Below are positions 35,701 to 47,099 of a DNA stretch of 64,000 bases, piece after piece. The first letter of the stretch is position 1. The number at the start of each line of letters is the position of its first letter. The notes under the pieces were generated by a model that saw nothing but the letters and a program-made list of their open reading frames with translations, did no database searches and was not told the origin of the DNA. Origin of the DNA: Anagrus nilaparvatae. Lineage: Eukaryota > Arthropoda > Insecta > Hymenoptera > Mymaridae. A program made the position numbers and the translations under genes. The stretch is from positions 1,860,001 to 1,924,000 of the forward strand of contig JAKSXM010000132.1 of NCBI GenBank assembly GCA_022575985.1. Reading direction: 5' to 3'.

Positions 35701-38700
35701 AAATTTTTGGAGACCTAATTCATTCAAACTATTTTTATTAAAAATCAAAATTTGGGTCAAAAATGTCCATTTGGTTTATTAGCTATCAGGATAGGAGAAT
35801 TAACGATAAGAAATTTAGGTTTTTGAGACTCAAAAAATGAAGAATAAAAAATGTTTAATATCAACCAATTTGCTTTACCTGCAAGGTTGCAGCGTCATTT
35901 GGAATATTTTCCCATTTAATAACATTGAACCCTGTGTTTCTGAGCCCAAAAGTCCCACTGAAATAAACAGAGGGCATTGTGGATGTTTATTTTCAACGTA
36001 TTGTAATTTGGTTTCCCAAAATTAGTTTTGAAAAATAAACAATAAGTGTTTTGAAACAGAAGAAAATCTTGCTCTTTTCAAATACACTAACTAACCCAAA
36101 TAAAAATTTTAATTGATTAACGTTTAATTTTCGACGTAGAGAGAAATATAGAATACACAAAATAAACAAATGACAGAGGACATTATGACCATATTACGAC
36201 TGATATATTGTATAACCAATATAATACAAACCACACTAAAGACCACAAAAAGACCTTACAGGCAAATTGAAATTAATATTCTGAAACATTTACTTAGTTT
36301 ACCATTATAAATGAATCGATTAATAAAATTTTCTCCATTGTTGTAGAAATTATGTAAAGAGAGAGCTTAATTTAAAGGTTTGTTATTTTGTTTAATTAAA
36401 AGCTAACTTTAAACAATTTTTTTTAAATGCGTAACTTTAAAGTGCAATTTTGGATAGAATATTTTAAAAAATCAATCAAAAAAAAGTTTATTAAAAAAAA
36501 AAAATATTTATTTTTCATAAAAACTTTTTTAATATCCGCTTGACAAAAAATGTAAAGAAAAAAAAATTTTTTTTTACAAAAACTTTTTCTTTAAATAGAA
36601 ATGATATGTTTAATAATAGGTATATATGCAGAGAAAGAAAGAGACAGATTTATACATTGACCCTTTTTTCTAAAAGTAACTTGTGTACAATATTTTTCAT
36701 CAAAGTAAAAATACAACCTGATAAAAAATCGATATTATGTATGTTCGTATTTATTATTAAATAATAATAAAAAATTTATTACGTATGTGATATAAAATTA
36801 TAGCAACAATTTTTAAAAAAAAGTGTATGTCAAAGTTTAACTTTTCTGCAGGTAAATGAGTTTGGAATATTGAAGTAATAACTCGATGATGGAAACTTTT
36901 CAGAAAAGAGAGTTTGGAATGGTCAGTTGAATTGAGATTAAAAAATTTTTTTCTTCAGGGTTTTCAAATCACCATATGAAAATAAATTAAAACTTGCTAT
37001 AACAAAACTCACTGAATTCAATCAAAAAATCATTCTCTTAAAATCCAAGGCATTAATCAGAGAAAAGAAAGTTATAATAAGTAAAGTTTTTTAATATAAA
37101 CTGATACGAGATAAACATTAACTTGTAAGTTAAGTAAATCTGAAACAGACTGTTAACCAGATGATTTGATAAGTTTAAATTATAACAATCATGTTAGGCG
37201 AGGATTGTGTGCATCAGTCTTGCGTTATTAATATTCAGATATATTTAGGGTCGAGAATTATAATATTATACGAGTTTGTCCCTTAAACCCTTTGTATAAC
37301 CTAAAAATAATAAATATTACAATTATATTGCGATTGTTATTAGTATTGCATTTTTAAAATTGCAAAGCAACCCTTCAGTCAAACTAAAAATTTGTTTCGT
37401 TTCTTTTACTTTTTTTATGCATTTGTTGTGCTTATATGTCAGTATTTTCAATCTCAATATTAAAGTTCCCTCGAGGCACTGTTCCCCAAATATATTCTGG
37501 CAACTCCGAAAAAGTGTCTAGTACTGTGTGTAATTTTATTATTGGCTTTTGTTAGAATTTTGCATAAGGTACGATTTGTAACTGAATGCATCGAATAGTT
37601 ATTTGCTAATTTTCAATAATATTTCACTGCCTAAGGAAATTTTATAGTTTATGCATCGATTGTTCATTTTGGAAATATTAAATCTGCTTTTATGCGAGTG
37701 CATATATTTTTAATTTTCGTAATATTGTTGATTCTGTTGGCATTCAACTATTTTTAAATATTCAGAGGCTTGCGTTACCTGAATTGGCTGCATGCAAAAC
37801 TTTTTCACTTCATTTGTTGTAAGACAAATACTATAGAAAATTATTTTTTCAAAAAGTAATTCTATGTTAAATGGGCATGAGTTAGGCAGGTTGGGTTACG
37901 CATGTTGTCAAAATTTTTTTGTTACAAGTATTACATTAAGTAAAGTTTAATTCTCGATTTTTGGCACCGATTTTTATTTTGCCGACGCGACCAAAATGTG
38001 CTACTTAAGTTTTTTCGGGTTAAAATTTTATAAAAAAATAAAAGTAATAATAGTTTCAGTATTAAAAATTATAAATTATTTAGATTTAGTCATTTTCGGT
38101 GTACAAAAATACTTACATAAAAAATGTATAGAATATAAAATCATCAAAAACAAAGCTTTTTACTTATTTTTTTGGTCAAAACATGCCAGTTCCTTATATT
38201 TCTGAAATTCGTATGCATTTAGGTTCAAAATTTACATCCGGAGTCTATCAAGGTTGTCAATTTTAAGTATGTATCATTATTGTTTTTATATCAATACCAA
38301 TTAATATTTCAATTTCCCAGAATTTGCTGTAGGAATTTTTAAAACTAATGATAGCAATGGATTCCTGGACTAAAATTTATCTTTTCACATTATTTTTGAA
38401 TATTTCTACTAACGGTGAAATAAAAAAGTAAAAGCTGAAAATTCACTTTTTTTAATTTTGACCAGAGCTTAATTTTGAATATTAAGAGCTAAAAACCGGG
38501 GTAAAGACGCGATTCGAATAGGAAATTAAAAAAAAAACCTTTGGCCAGATATTTCATAATCCAATCTGATAAAAATTTGAAAATTAAAAAAATTTTAAAT
38601 CCAATTCACAAAAAAAATTAAAAAATGGTCATCAAACATTGAAAATTGTTTCTAAAAACCTGAGAAACTTATTTCTAGTTATATATTCAAACAAGAAAAT

Positions 38701-40800
38701 TTTATGCCTGTTTTCCATGACCTTTTAGTCCTACTTTGACTCAATATCTGAACTGCATTACATTGTAAAATTGCATAATAAAACTAAATAACAGTCTTCC
38801 TCTTAATTAAGACATAAATTATCCAAAAAAGAAATAAAAAAAATCATATTTTTTAAAATTTAATATAATTAAGTACATAAAAAGTAAAGTAGTACTAGAT
38901 CTTACATAAAAGTCAATAAAAAGTGAACATTAATTTAAAATTATGTAGCCTTAAAATAAAATATATTAACTGCTAGCTTCATATAATAAAAATCGTTTTG
39001 TAAATAATGTGTAAAGAAAACTATGAAGTGTAATAAATGATGATAAAGTACTACTACTATTACTTGGAAAAAAGTTTTATCTTACTTATTATAGTTATTT
39101 ATTCTATTCTTAAGGGACTGTCTTAAAAAAATTTAACTAGTAGTTTTATTTTAATTAACTTTAAAAATATAATTAAATTCTTTTTATACTAAGAACTTGC
39201 AAATTAATATTTTTTTTTATGTGATTAATAAATTTGAAAATAAAATTTAAGTAAGTTCGTTTTAAAAAAGAGATAAATGCTAAAATGTACTTTAATAATA
39301 TGCAAAGCTCTAGTTTATCCTTTTGGTAAACCAAGCTTCGAATAAATAAATCACATGTTTGGATAAAATAAAAAAATATATTTTAGTGAGTGTGTGTGTG
39401 TCTCATTGTTTTTCCATCAATTTAAACATGAAAATCTCTTCTAAAAGTAAAAACATAATCCAGAGTATTTTACCAATTATATTTTAATTATTAACATAAA
39501 AAGTCATAATTTTTTGAGGTTATGTATTTTAAAAACTTTATTTAAAAGCTTCTTTAATAACTTTTTTTTAAACTCTAAAATTACTAATGGTGTATGAATA
39601 GAATAGCCGATCGGACTGATGGTTTTTAAATGAAAAAGGTGTTTACTGAATAATTTAGGTTAAGACTTTAATTGCAAAACTACAGGAGTTGTATTTTCGA
39701 ACATTTAATATGCGAAACTAGTATAGTAAGAGGCTAAACCAACAGATTATATTGAGAAATTTTAGGGTTTCTCGCTCTATGGGGTAAAAAAGGATTTTCA
39801 TCTGTTTTTACTCATTTTAAGAGGATATTCATTAGATGAAAATAGATTTATTATTTAGAAATATTTTTTTTAATCAGGCTTTTTAATTATTTAAGATTTG
39901 TGTGAAAATAATAAAGTAATTTGAAATCTAATCACGGAGAATGAATTTATTTTTTTTCTTCTAAAAACTAGCTTTTTTTTCTTTTGTAAAAAAGAGAGAA
40001 AAAAAAGGATGATTTAGTTTTATGGATTTTAGTTTATCGCTGTAAAAGGCTATTCTTTTAAAATGTACAAAACTATTAATGGCCCTTAAGAAGAAAATTT
40101 AATGTTTAGAGTTTTTTTGTATTTGTTACACTCTTGAAAATAAAACTGGGTTCTTCTTATTTATTGTTGCTATTGAGTTTAAAAAAGCAATAAAATTTTA
40201 TATAATTCTAATTAATCAGACCATTTTGAAATTTTATAAACTTTAAATCGATGCAATGGAAATTAATTATTTTGATGAGTCTATTTTATTGTTCTATGCT
40301 TAAATTTATTTAATAGGCAGTTAACAAATTATTTATTTTTAGGTCAAAAAGTTTAAGGTGTGTTAAAAAACTAAAAAAGGACAGGAAAATTTCCACGTCA
40401 GCTGGTCCTAAGTTGAACTGAAGAGTCGCAAAATCGATTAAAACAATTTTTTCCAAAAATTCCAATTTCAACTAAAAATATAGGCCAATAGAGAACTTTT
40501 TAGGTGTCTAGGTTCTTGATTTTTGGCAATCGTGTTTTTGGCCCTTTTTCAAAAAAATTTTTTCTTTTTGAATAATTATTATTAGAAATTTCCCGTAGAA
40601 TTTAATTCCGTAGTCAAAAATATTGGAAATGGAGAGGATTTTATAGATCAACAGTATTATTGCTTTGAATAAATGACACAATAATTTTAGTTTACAAGAC
40701 TGTCTATCTTTACTTTATAGATCCTTTACAAAATGATATTTTCTATCTATATGCTTATTTCGTTGGTTGAAGTTTTTCTTTTCTAACAATTTTAAGCAAC
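32785..40800. other. Long gene-free AT-rich stretch
   Basis: No supported gene. Open frames at 33106-33384, 34789-35091, 35837-36025, 36540-36764 and 37996-38205 have no motif, splice context or codon bias above background. A TG-rich repeat is at about 39387-39402. Satellite- or transposon-like patches may be present (for example 38.2-38.7 and 40.37-40.56 kb) but no partner copies were recognised. Confidence 0.45.
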
Positions 40801-40809
40801 TTATCTTTT

Positions 40810-42050
40810 AAAGTAATAATTCCTGTGACACTTCTGCTAAAGTGATATATTCAAAAGAGTTCAAACCGTTTTAATATTTTCTCTATATATTTAGATTGAT
40901 TAATTTCATAAATTCCGTAACTATTTATTTCTACTTGAATACCAAGGTATTACTTTAGTTTTCCTAAATCAACTAGCTCGAAATGTTTCTTTAATAAATC
41001 TGAAATTTTTTGAATTTCCAATTCTTCTTTACCACCTATCAGGATATCATCTAAATAAATAAGAATATATATCAACTCTTTACTATTTTTGCTTTAGCAA
41101 AAATCATTTTTTATTTATATATTATGTAGTTGATTATTCCATATTTTAGCTGCTTGCTTTAATCCTCATTAACTTTTATTTAATTGAGAAGCTAACTATC
41201 CGGCTGTTTCATGTAAATTGTAAATTATTTCCATTTAAGAAAGCCGTTTTCGCATCATAATGCTTGATAATGAGTTTATTGTGATCTGCAACTGCTAAAA
41301 GAGTTCTAAATGTCGGTTGTCTTACAACATGAGCAAAAAATTTGTCAAAATCAATACCGTATTTTTGCAAAAAACCTCTAGCTATTAGTCGAGCTTTGTA
41401 TCTAATTACTCTTCCTTCAGCATCGCGTTTCTTCTTGAATACCCATTTGCAGCTTATAAATAATAAGCAAACAAATAGTCAGCCTTGTGGAATTTCTTCA
41501 AGATTCTGAGTGCCGAGTGATTCAATTTCTTCATTTATTGCTTGAATCCAAAAATCTTTTTTTTGGACTATTTAAGGCTTCGTCTACACTTCTAGGTTCA
41601 TCCTCAATCACCATATTTAAAATGCCCATATAACAATCAGGTGGGACACCATCATAACTTAATTTTCTTTCGTTTTTATCTTGAGCGTTAAAAAATTCTT
41701 TGTGTGTGTGTTATTACTATTTTTCTTTTTCATCTTTAACACTATCCTTATTGAATTCCTTATCTCTATCTGTATTTTCTTTTCCTTGAAATTTATCAAA
41801 ACTTACTTCCAAATAAACGATAACCTTTTGATTCTGTAGAATAACCAATCAAAGTCAATTCCTCTGCCTTATCAGAAAGTTTTTTCCTTAATTCCTCAAG
41901 GACTTGTGCTAAAACTCTACATCCAAAAATATGCAAATAACTTACATCCGGTTTTTTTCGCACCATAGCTCAAACGGCGTATTATTTTTGAAGCCTGGGG
42001 GCAGTCTGTTTTGTAATGAGTCTATTGCTTATGTCATGTCTAATATTATC
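40810..42050 (-). mobile_element. Ty1/copia retrotransposon remnant (integrase end to RT)
   Basis: Read on the - strand from 42050 downward: PFELW, KKPDVSYLHIFGCRVLAQ, LRKKLSDKAEE and LIGYSTESKGYRLFG (end of integrase), then EPRSVDEALNSP and INEEIESLGTQNL (start of RT), CKWVFKKKRDAEG, RYKARLIARGF, DFDKFFAHVVRQPTFRTLL, KTAFLNG, the RT catalytic YLDDILIGG box (about 41060) and GKLK*YLGIQ, INQSKYIEKILKRF. The order is exactly that of copia pol. Several frameshifts and stops break it, and no LTRs, gag or RNase H end were found, so it is an internal fragment. Confidence 0.85.
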
Positions 42051-42262
42051 AATTAGTTTTACGGAGGAAGTTTCAGCACTACTGAAGCGTCTAAATTCTA
42101 ATTGAATGGTGAATATAATGAATGATGTTAAGTAACCATCATAAAATTGTAATACTTCTCTAAGAAATTACTGACAATGAGTAAACAATTCAAAATATGT
42201 TAAGAATTAAAAATTATTACAGTTATTATAATTTTTATTGAAAATAACAACGAATTTTCTTG

Positions 42263-42544
42263 CTACATATGCTTGGAATTCGGATCCATGGAAAATATTT
42301 TTTTTCTATCCGCATGTAAAAATATCCCATTTAACCCAATTTCATAAAATCTTGAACGCCTGTATTTATAAGAAAAATCAGCAATGGAAGACCTAAATTC
42401 TGTTATGAATAATAAAATAATAAATGTAAAAATAGTTAAAAATATAAAATAACTTGTTAGTTTCATAATATTAAATTTAAAATTATAAATTTCATCCATA
42501 ATTTTAATGAATATTATTTTGATATGCTTTTCATATCTGTTCAA
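42263..42544 (-). CDS. Candidate small secreted peptide, unrecognised
   Basis: The frame encodes 93 residues. From the second in-frame Met (42466) it starts with a signal-peptide-like stretch (KLTSYFIFLTIFTFIILLFI) followed by a polar tail with dibasic sites (YRRSRFYE, DRKKIF), giving about 67 residues. An AATAAA-like signal lies about 20 nt after the stop. No family was recognised; neuropeptide-like processing is only a possibility. In AT-rich DNA a hydrophobic frame of this length can arise by chance, so confidence is low. Confidence 0.25.
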   Translation of the reverse strand: MNRYEKHIKIIFIKIMDEIYNFKFNIMKLTSYFIFLTIFTFIILLFITEFRSSIADFSYKYRRSRFYEIGLNGIFLHADRKKIFSMDPNSKHM

Positions 42545-42670
42545 AAAAAAAAGAAGAAAAAAGTAAATTTCCTAATTAATAAACTTGTCCATTACGCGCT
42601 TCTCTGGCCATAAAGCATTTTCTCTTTTTAGGATATAATATTATATCCAAAGAAATGCATCAAAGTTGAT

Positions 42671-42694
42671 ATAATAATAATAATAATAATAATC
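42671..42694. repeat. (TAA)n microsatellite
   Basis: About seven to eight ATA units in a row. Similar ATT/TAA microsatellites are at about 47803-47822 and 56475-56492. Confidence 0.8.
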
Positions 42695-43929
42695 TCTAGT
42701 TTCCTATAGTCGTATTCTCGTTGTTGTTTGATATCTCGTCGTTATTCTGTGGCCTGAGTTTCATTTTATAATTAGCTCTGTCGTATTTTTCTTATAATAA
42801 TGAAAATAAACGTTATGAATTTCGTATCTAATTAATATAATTTTTTCGTCCTGTAACTTATAACTCGTGTCAGTATATTTTTTGGCTGCAATAGATTGCT
42901 CTACATAAAGTATATATTTTTGTTACCTCGGTTATACTATAACTGGCTATTTGTTATACCAGAAAATAAATAAAAAAAATTAATAAAATCAAAAGTTAAA
43001 ATTAAAGTTTTATTTGTTCAAAAGGTTAAAACTCTTAAACTCGGTATAACATAATAATCCTCTTTTCTCAATATTCCAATCTGGATACCTTGGTATGGAA
43101 CACTCTTGTTTTCCCTTATAAACTAATATAACAAGTCAAGAAGTAGAAAGCTGCAAAGATAATAAACCTTAGTTATCAAACTCTAACCTTCTATTTTCCT
43201 ACTGCCAATTAATAATATTCAAATTCTTGCTGAGTGTTCATTAATGTTTCCTTAGATTTTACCTTTTATATATATAAATGCTACTTCAAATCTTTGACCA
43301 TTACAAAACGAGGTTATGTTTGCGGTTTAAATTATATGTATTTCTCTGTGTGTGCACGATTAATAGACTGGATATAAACTTTTAATTATTTAATTAGCTT
43401 TGTTTTGTTAGATTAAATATTAAAAATAATTAAGTCTTATTTCAATTATTCAGATTTGTTTTTGTAAATTTTTGATTCTTGAATTTTATGTAATAGATTA
43501 AATTATTTTTCATTTTAATTAAAATCAAGGGATCTTATCATAAATTATAAAATATTCAGAGCATAAAAAAACTGCAAAACACATTAAAAAATTTATTCAA
43601 GTAGGGGTACGTTAAAGGCTAAAAACGCGTTGGCCAATACGTTTTTCTTTAAAAATAATATTTATTATCAAAAGCTTACATTTACTCTATTCAAAGCTTT
43701 GAGAAGCTTGCAAATATTAAAATCATTTATCAATATTTAAGATTGTTTTAAGGATTTTTTATGCTGACAGTCCCTAAATGTTAATTCAGCTACTAAAATA
43801 ACACACTGGAGACCAAATCTTATCATGATTTGTAAATATTATAAAAATAACCTAAATATACTCCTCATAAGGGTGTATTGTATTCTACTTGTTTACCCTT
43901 TACACTAGAGTCCTCTAGGGGTTGATAAT

Positions 43930-44036
43930 AGAGGTCGCCAACAATTACAACTGCAGCCACATCATTACATCCGCGATTAATTCGTTCTCAAAATGTGCCG
44001 CGAATATTAAATCCGCGAATACTGAAGAATTGTTTC
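43930..44036 (-). repeat. Probable terminal region of the Tigger-like element
   Basis: CATCCGCGATTAATTCG, GCCGCGAATATTAAATCCG and CGCGAATACTGAAG repeat the CCGCGAAT theme typical of Tigger/pogo element ends. It lies on the 3' side of the transposase pseudogene and is separated from it only by an inserted MITE. The exact terminus and target duplication were not resolved. Confidence 0.45.
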
Positions 44037-44630
44037 TTACACTGTAAAAAGTAACTTTCTTAGATTTACAAAAAAATAGTATATTTACGGCTCGTGTCCA
44101 GAAAAGTAAAGAATGCGGTTTGGGGCATTCTTTATTTATGGACAAGGGCCGTATAAAATTTTTCTGCGACAGTAGCGAGAAATTGCGATTTCCTTGGCCG
44201 CGCAGCGGCCAGGAAATCGTACTTTCGTGGCTACTGTACAGAAAATAGAATTTTTTCGAAAAATTAGTGAATTTTCAAAAAATTTAGTAAATATTTGATA
44301 AAAATCGTATTACTAAATTTAGTATATAATCGAAAAATGAGACTTCTCGATTTTTTTGTGATTTTACGAAAAAAGTTGTAAATTCACAACTATTTTTCGG
44401 AAATTTACAAATATTTTTTGTAAATTTTCGAGAAAAAAATTATAAATTATCAATTTTTCTTGCGAATTCACAAAAAAAATCGAGAATACTCGAATTTTTC
44501 GATTATATACTAACGACGATTTTTTTCGAATGTTTACAAATTTTTTTGAAAATTTAGGTACTAATTTTTCGAAAATGTTCTAATTTTTTTGTTAATATAA
44601 GAAAGTTACGGAAAGTTACTTATTACACCG
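44037..44630. mobile_element. MITE inserted in the Tigger-like element's 3' region
   Basis: Ends ACACTGTAAAAAGTAACTTTC and, on the - strand from the right, GCGGTGTAATAAGTAACTTTC are matching imperfect inverted repeats. Inside are a hairpin at about 44085-44150 (GTCCAGAAAAGTAAAGAATG and mirror), a GC-rich hairpin at about 44163-44235 (ACAGTAGC... GGCCGCGCAGCGGCC) and an AT-rich palindrome at about 44245-44590. Non-coding. The - strand frame 44145-43945 crosses its border and is not a gene. Confidence 0.6.
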
Positions 44631-45082
44631 CATGTAAAATGGGGGGCTAGGTTCTGTGATTTGAAAAAAATTAAAATTTTTTTAAAAATACAATGATAAT
44701 ATAGGCAAAATTGTATTATTTTAAACCACATCTTAGGCAATGTAACTTATTCATTTGTTTTATTGAAGTAATGCATAATATTTTTTTGCTTTCTACGCCT
44801 TGAAATGTCTTGATAGAGTCTTTTATACGATTGCATAGCTATATCGCAGTCATATTTAAATCTTAAGCTTCTTGTCAGAACCGGATCAGAAGTTATTGCT
44901 TTCAACTGCATCTCTTAAATGACCTAAAATTATAGAAATTTTTGACATTCTTAATATTGGTTCATAAGGTTCAATTTCTAGATCTTTGGCCGTATCTCGA
45001 GCATTCATCATTTCATAAATATCTTGGGCACTTAAATCTGTAGTGGGTTGAATAATCTCCATAACATCTTTGTCATTCATAG

Positions 45083-45245
45083 ACCTGTTACGAGGTACCG
45101 AGGCAACCTCGTTCGATACGAGGCGAGAACGAGGCGAGAACGAGGCGAGATTGAAAATTTTAAAACCTCGTTAAACCAAGGCGAGACCGAGATTCAAATT
45201 TTCAAAACCTCGTTCTCGCCTCGCCTCGCCTCGTTTTGCCTCGTA
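45083..45245. promoter_or_regulatory. Subterminal CGAGGCGAGA repeat cluster, left hAT end
   Basis: Many copies of CGAGGCGAG(A) or its complement CTCGCCTCG in a row-like arrangement, GC- and CpG-rich against an AT-rich background. A mirrored cluster lies at 46095-46262. In hAT elements such subterminal repeats bind transposase; that role here is inferred from position. Confidence 0.6.
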
Positions 45246-45318
45246 AATTTTAAAAAAATTTTTACTAGAAATATCTTCTCCAAAAGGCAGAAGTTTATAT
45301 ACCAGTTATTATGAAATT

Positions 45319-45992
45319 ATGTATATTGAAAATATCAAATATGAATTTTGTTTGACCTGTGTTAAAAATGATAAAGGTGAATTGAAAATTGGATTTAAGA
45401 TGACTGGGCATAATATTAAAAGTTTGAGAACTCATCTTCAAAAATTTCATACTGATTTTGGGTTGTTAGAAGATAAAAGAAAAAATGTTTTGTTTATAGC
45501 TGGTAACAATTTGCTATAAAATTTTTTTGATAAGTCTCTTAATAAAGTTTATCTACAAAATCCTTCAAAAAAATTTACAACATCGATAAAAATTACGTGA
45601 AGATACTATTGAAGAACACAAAATAATGCAGAAACAGTTAATTGGGGTATTTGCAGGAAAACTTGTCCAAAATCAGTTTTACTTTTGATGGATGGTCATC
45701 TAGAAATCTTGATCATTATTATGGATTAACTGGGCATTTTGTAGATAAAAATTGGCAGTTAAAATCGATTGCACTGGATTTAATTTCATCCAAAAAACAA
45801 TATTCTGGGTCTGATATGAGTAAACTTTTTCTTCAAACTTTAAAACAATTTAATTTATTAAAATAAATTGGCTTTATCACAGCAGAAAACGCATCTAGTA
45901 CATTTTTTGATAACCTTAATGATTTGCTTCATTCAATAGATGTATTAGATTTTAATAAAACTTTAGATCATTATAGATGCCTGGCTTACTAG
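45319..45992 (+). pseudogene. hAT transposase fragment (BED-type finger plus start of catalytic core)
   Basis: The first frame (45319-45519) has a BED-like finger: FCLTCVKN, then SLRTHLQKFH. The second frame (from 45642) reads FTFDGWSSRNLDHYYGLTGH, the well-known hAT block with the first catalytic Asp, then after an in-frame stop at 45864-45866 continues FITAENASSTFFDNLNDLL and LDHYRCLAY. The central domain and the C-terminal dimerisation region are gone: about 220 codons remain of the roughly 600 usual. A frameshift lies between the two parts. Confidence 0.9.
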
Positions 45993-46094
45993 ATGTAATT
46001 CACTCAGTAATTCATTGATAAATTTAAAATTATCTTATTAAAATAATAAATAAGTTTTACTTTAAAATTTGTTTAAACAATTTTTTTTAGTAAC

Positions 46095-46262
46095 CACCTC
46101 GTTTATAAACGAGGAATTCTCGGCCGAGAACGAGGCGAGGCGAGGCGAGAACGAGGCGAATGTTTTTTCACCTCGCCCGAGGTCGAGGCGAGGCGAGATA
46201 GAACTTCTCCTCGTTCTCGTTCTCGCTAAATTTTTTTAAACCTCGCCTCGCCTCGTTCTCGT
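46095..46262. promoter_or_regulatory. Subterminal CGAGGCGAGA repeat cluster, right hAT end
   Basis: Mirror of the left cluster, with runs such as CGAGGCGAGGCGAGG and TCTCGTTCTCG. It ends in the terminal repeat at 46258-46272. Confidence 0.6.
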
Positions 46263-47014
46263 AACAGGTCTAGTCATTCATGTCTACAAAGCCTTCTCCT
46301 CCGATTTCTCTACCCAATCGTAACAGACTTTTTACACACTCTTCATAAGTTATCTCTTCTATAGTATAGTCAACAGCATCGGGAAGTAATTTTGACCAGC
46401 ATCTATTCAGGTTGAGCTTTTGATTTCTTTCCATGACCTATCAACGTATCCGATGGTATCTAAAATAATGAATTTTTTCCAGAGTTAACTTTAAAAGATG
46501 ATGCGGCCTCTAAGCACCCATGATTAACTGCTTTTAACATGTTATCTATAACTTGCTTCATGTACAAAGCTTTAAAAGTGGGTATCACACTTTGATCCAT
46601 GGGCTGTAATAGTGAAGTTGGGAGGCAAAAAAACAACCTCAACATCTGAATACAGTTCTTGAAGAGATGGATCGTGGCTTGCAACATTATCCATTAGTAA
46701 TAAAACTTTGAATGCCAAATTTTTCTTGGAGAGAATATCTTTAATTGTTTTAAAATTCAAATTAATATTCACAAATTTAAATAAAAATATAGCTGAAAAC
46801 CAGATGCTTCAGCAGCCGACTTTAAGGTATTTGGGCACTTGCTATGACATTTACATGAGCCAGAAGGGCAACTGCAGAAAATCTTCTAAATAGCAAGCCG
46901 GCTGTGTTCTTCCTTATAGTACACTGCTGTAAAACACACCCTTGAACGTAATAGAAATACTTTTAAGAATTTAATCTTTTCAACAAAAAAAATCTTGAAA
47001 TTATTATTGATGAC

Positions 47015-47075
47015 AGTAGAATTTGAACCCGGGATCCTAAGGACGCTAGGTACAAACGCTTTCCTAATAAGGGTG
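47015..47075 (-). repeat. Possible tRNA-derived SINE fragment
   Basis: On the - strand, GGGTTCAAATTC resembles the pol III B box (GGTTCGAANNC) and is preceded at about the right distance by TAGGAAAGCG, a weak A-box-like sequence, with AGCGTCCTTAGGATCCC between. No complete tRNA cloverleaf was found. Could be chance. Confidence 0.3.
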
Positions 47076-47099
47076 TAATTTCCCAATTATGGACGTTTG

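Larger units (their letters stand above)
45080..46272 (+). mobile_element. hAT element with 8-bp target duplication
   Basis: Ends TAGACCTGTTACGAG and CTCGTAACAGGTCTA are perfect inverted repeats, flanked by GTCATTCA on both sides (45072-45079, 46273-46280), the 8-bp duplication expected for hAT. It lies inside the Tigger-like transposase reading frame, which is continuous when the element and one duplicate are removed. About 170 bp inside each end are crowded with CGAGGCGAGA-type repeats in both orientations, likely transposase binding sites. The internal transposase gene is shortened and broken, so this is a non-autonomous derivative. Confidence 0.95.
44747..46772 (-). pseudogene. Pogo/Tigger-like DDE transposase, broken and split by an hAT element
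   Basis: On the - strand: FKVLLLMDNVASHDPSL with the second catalytic Asp (46772-46572), VVFLPPN then, one frame over, TSLLQPMDQSVIPTFKALY with the third acidic residue (46687-46460), CWSKLLPDAVDYTIEEITYE and GGEGFVDMND (about 46400-46275). An hAT element interrupts here. The frame continues at 45079 as DKDVMEIIQPTTDLSAQDI and, after another shift, ends SLRFKYDCDIAMQ and KQKNIMHYFNKTNE*. This is the DDE_1 superfamily layout with its C-terminal tail. The N-terminal DNA-binding part and the first catalytic Asp are missing beyond 46772. Several frameshifts make it inactive. Confidence 0.85.

Noticed and set aside
34789..36764. Several 62-100 codon + frames
   Set aside because: AT-rich, no splice context, no motif, no signal-peptide logic beyond Phe/Leu runs.
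43945..44145. 66-codon - strand frame near the Tigger-like element
   Set aside because: It crosses the junction between the Tigger-like end and the inserted MITE and has no transposase motif.
47015..47075. Full tRNA gene
   Set aside because: Only a B-box-like sequence is good; acceptor and anticodon stems do not form, so at most a SINE fragment.
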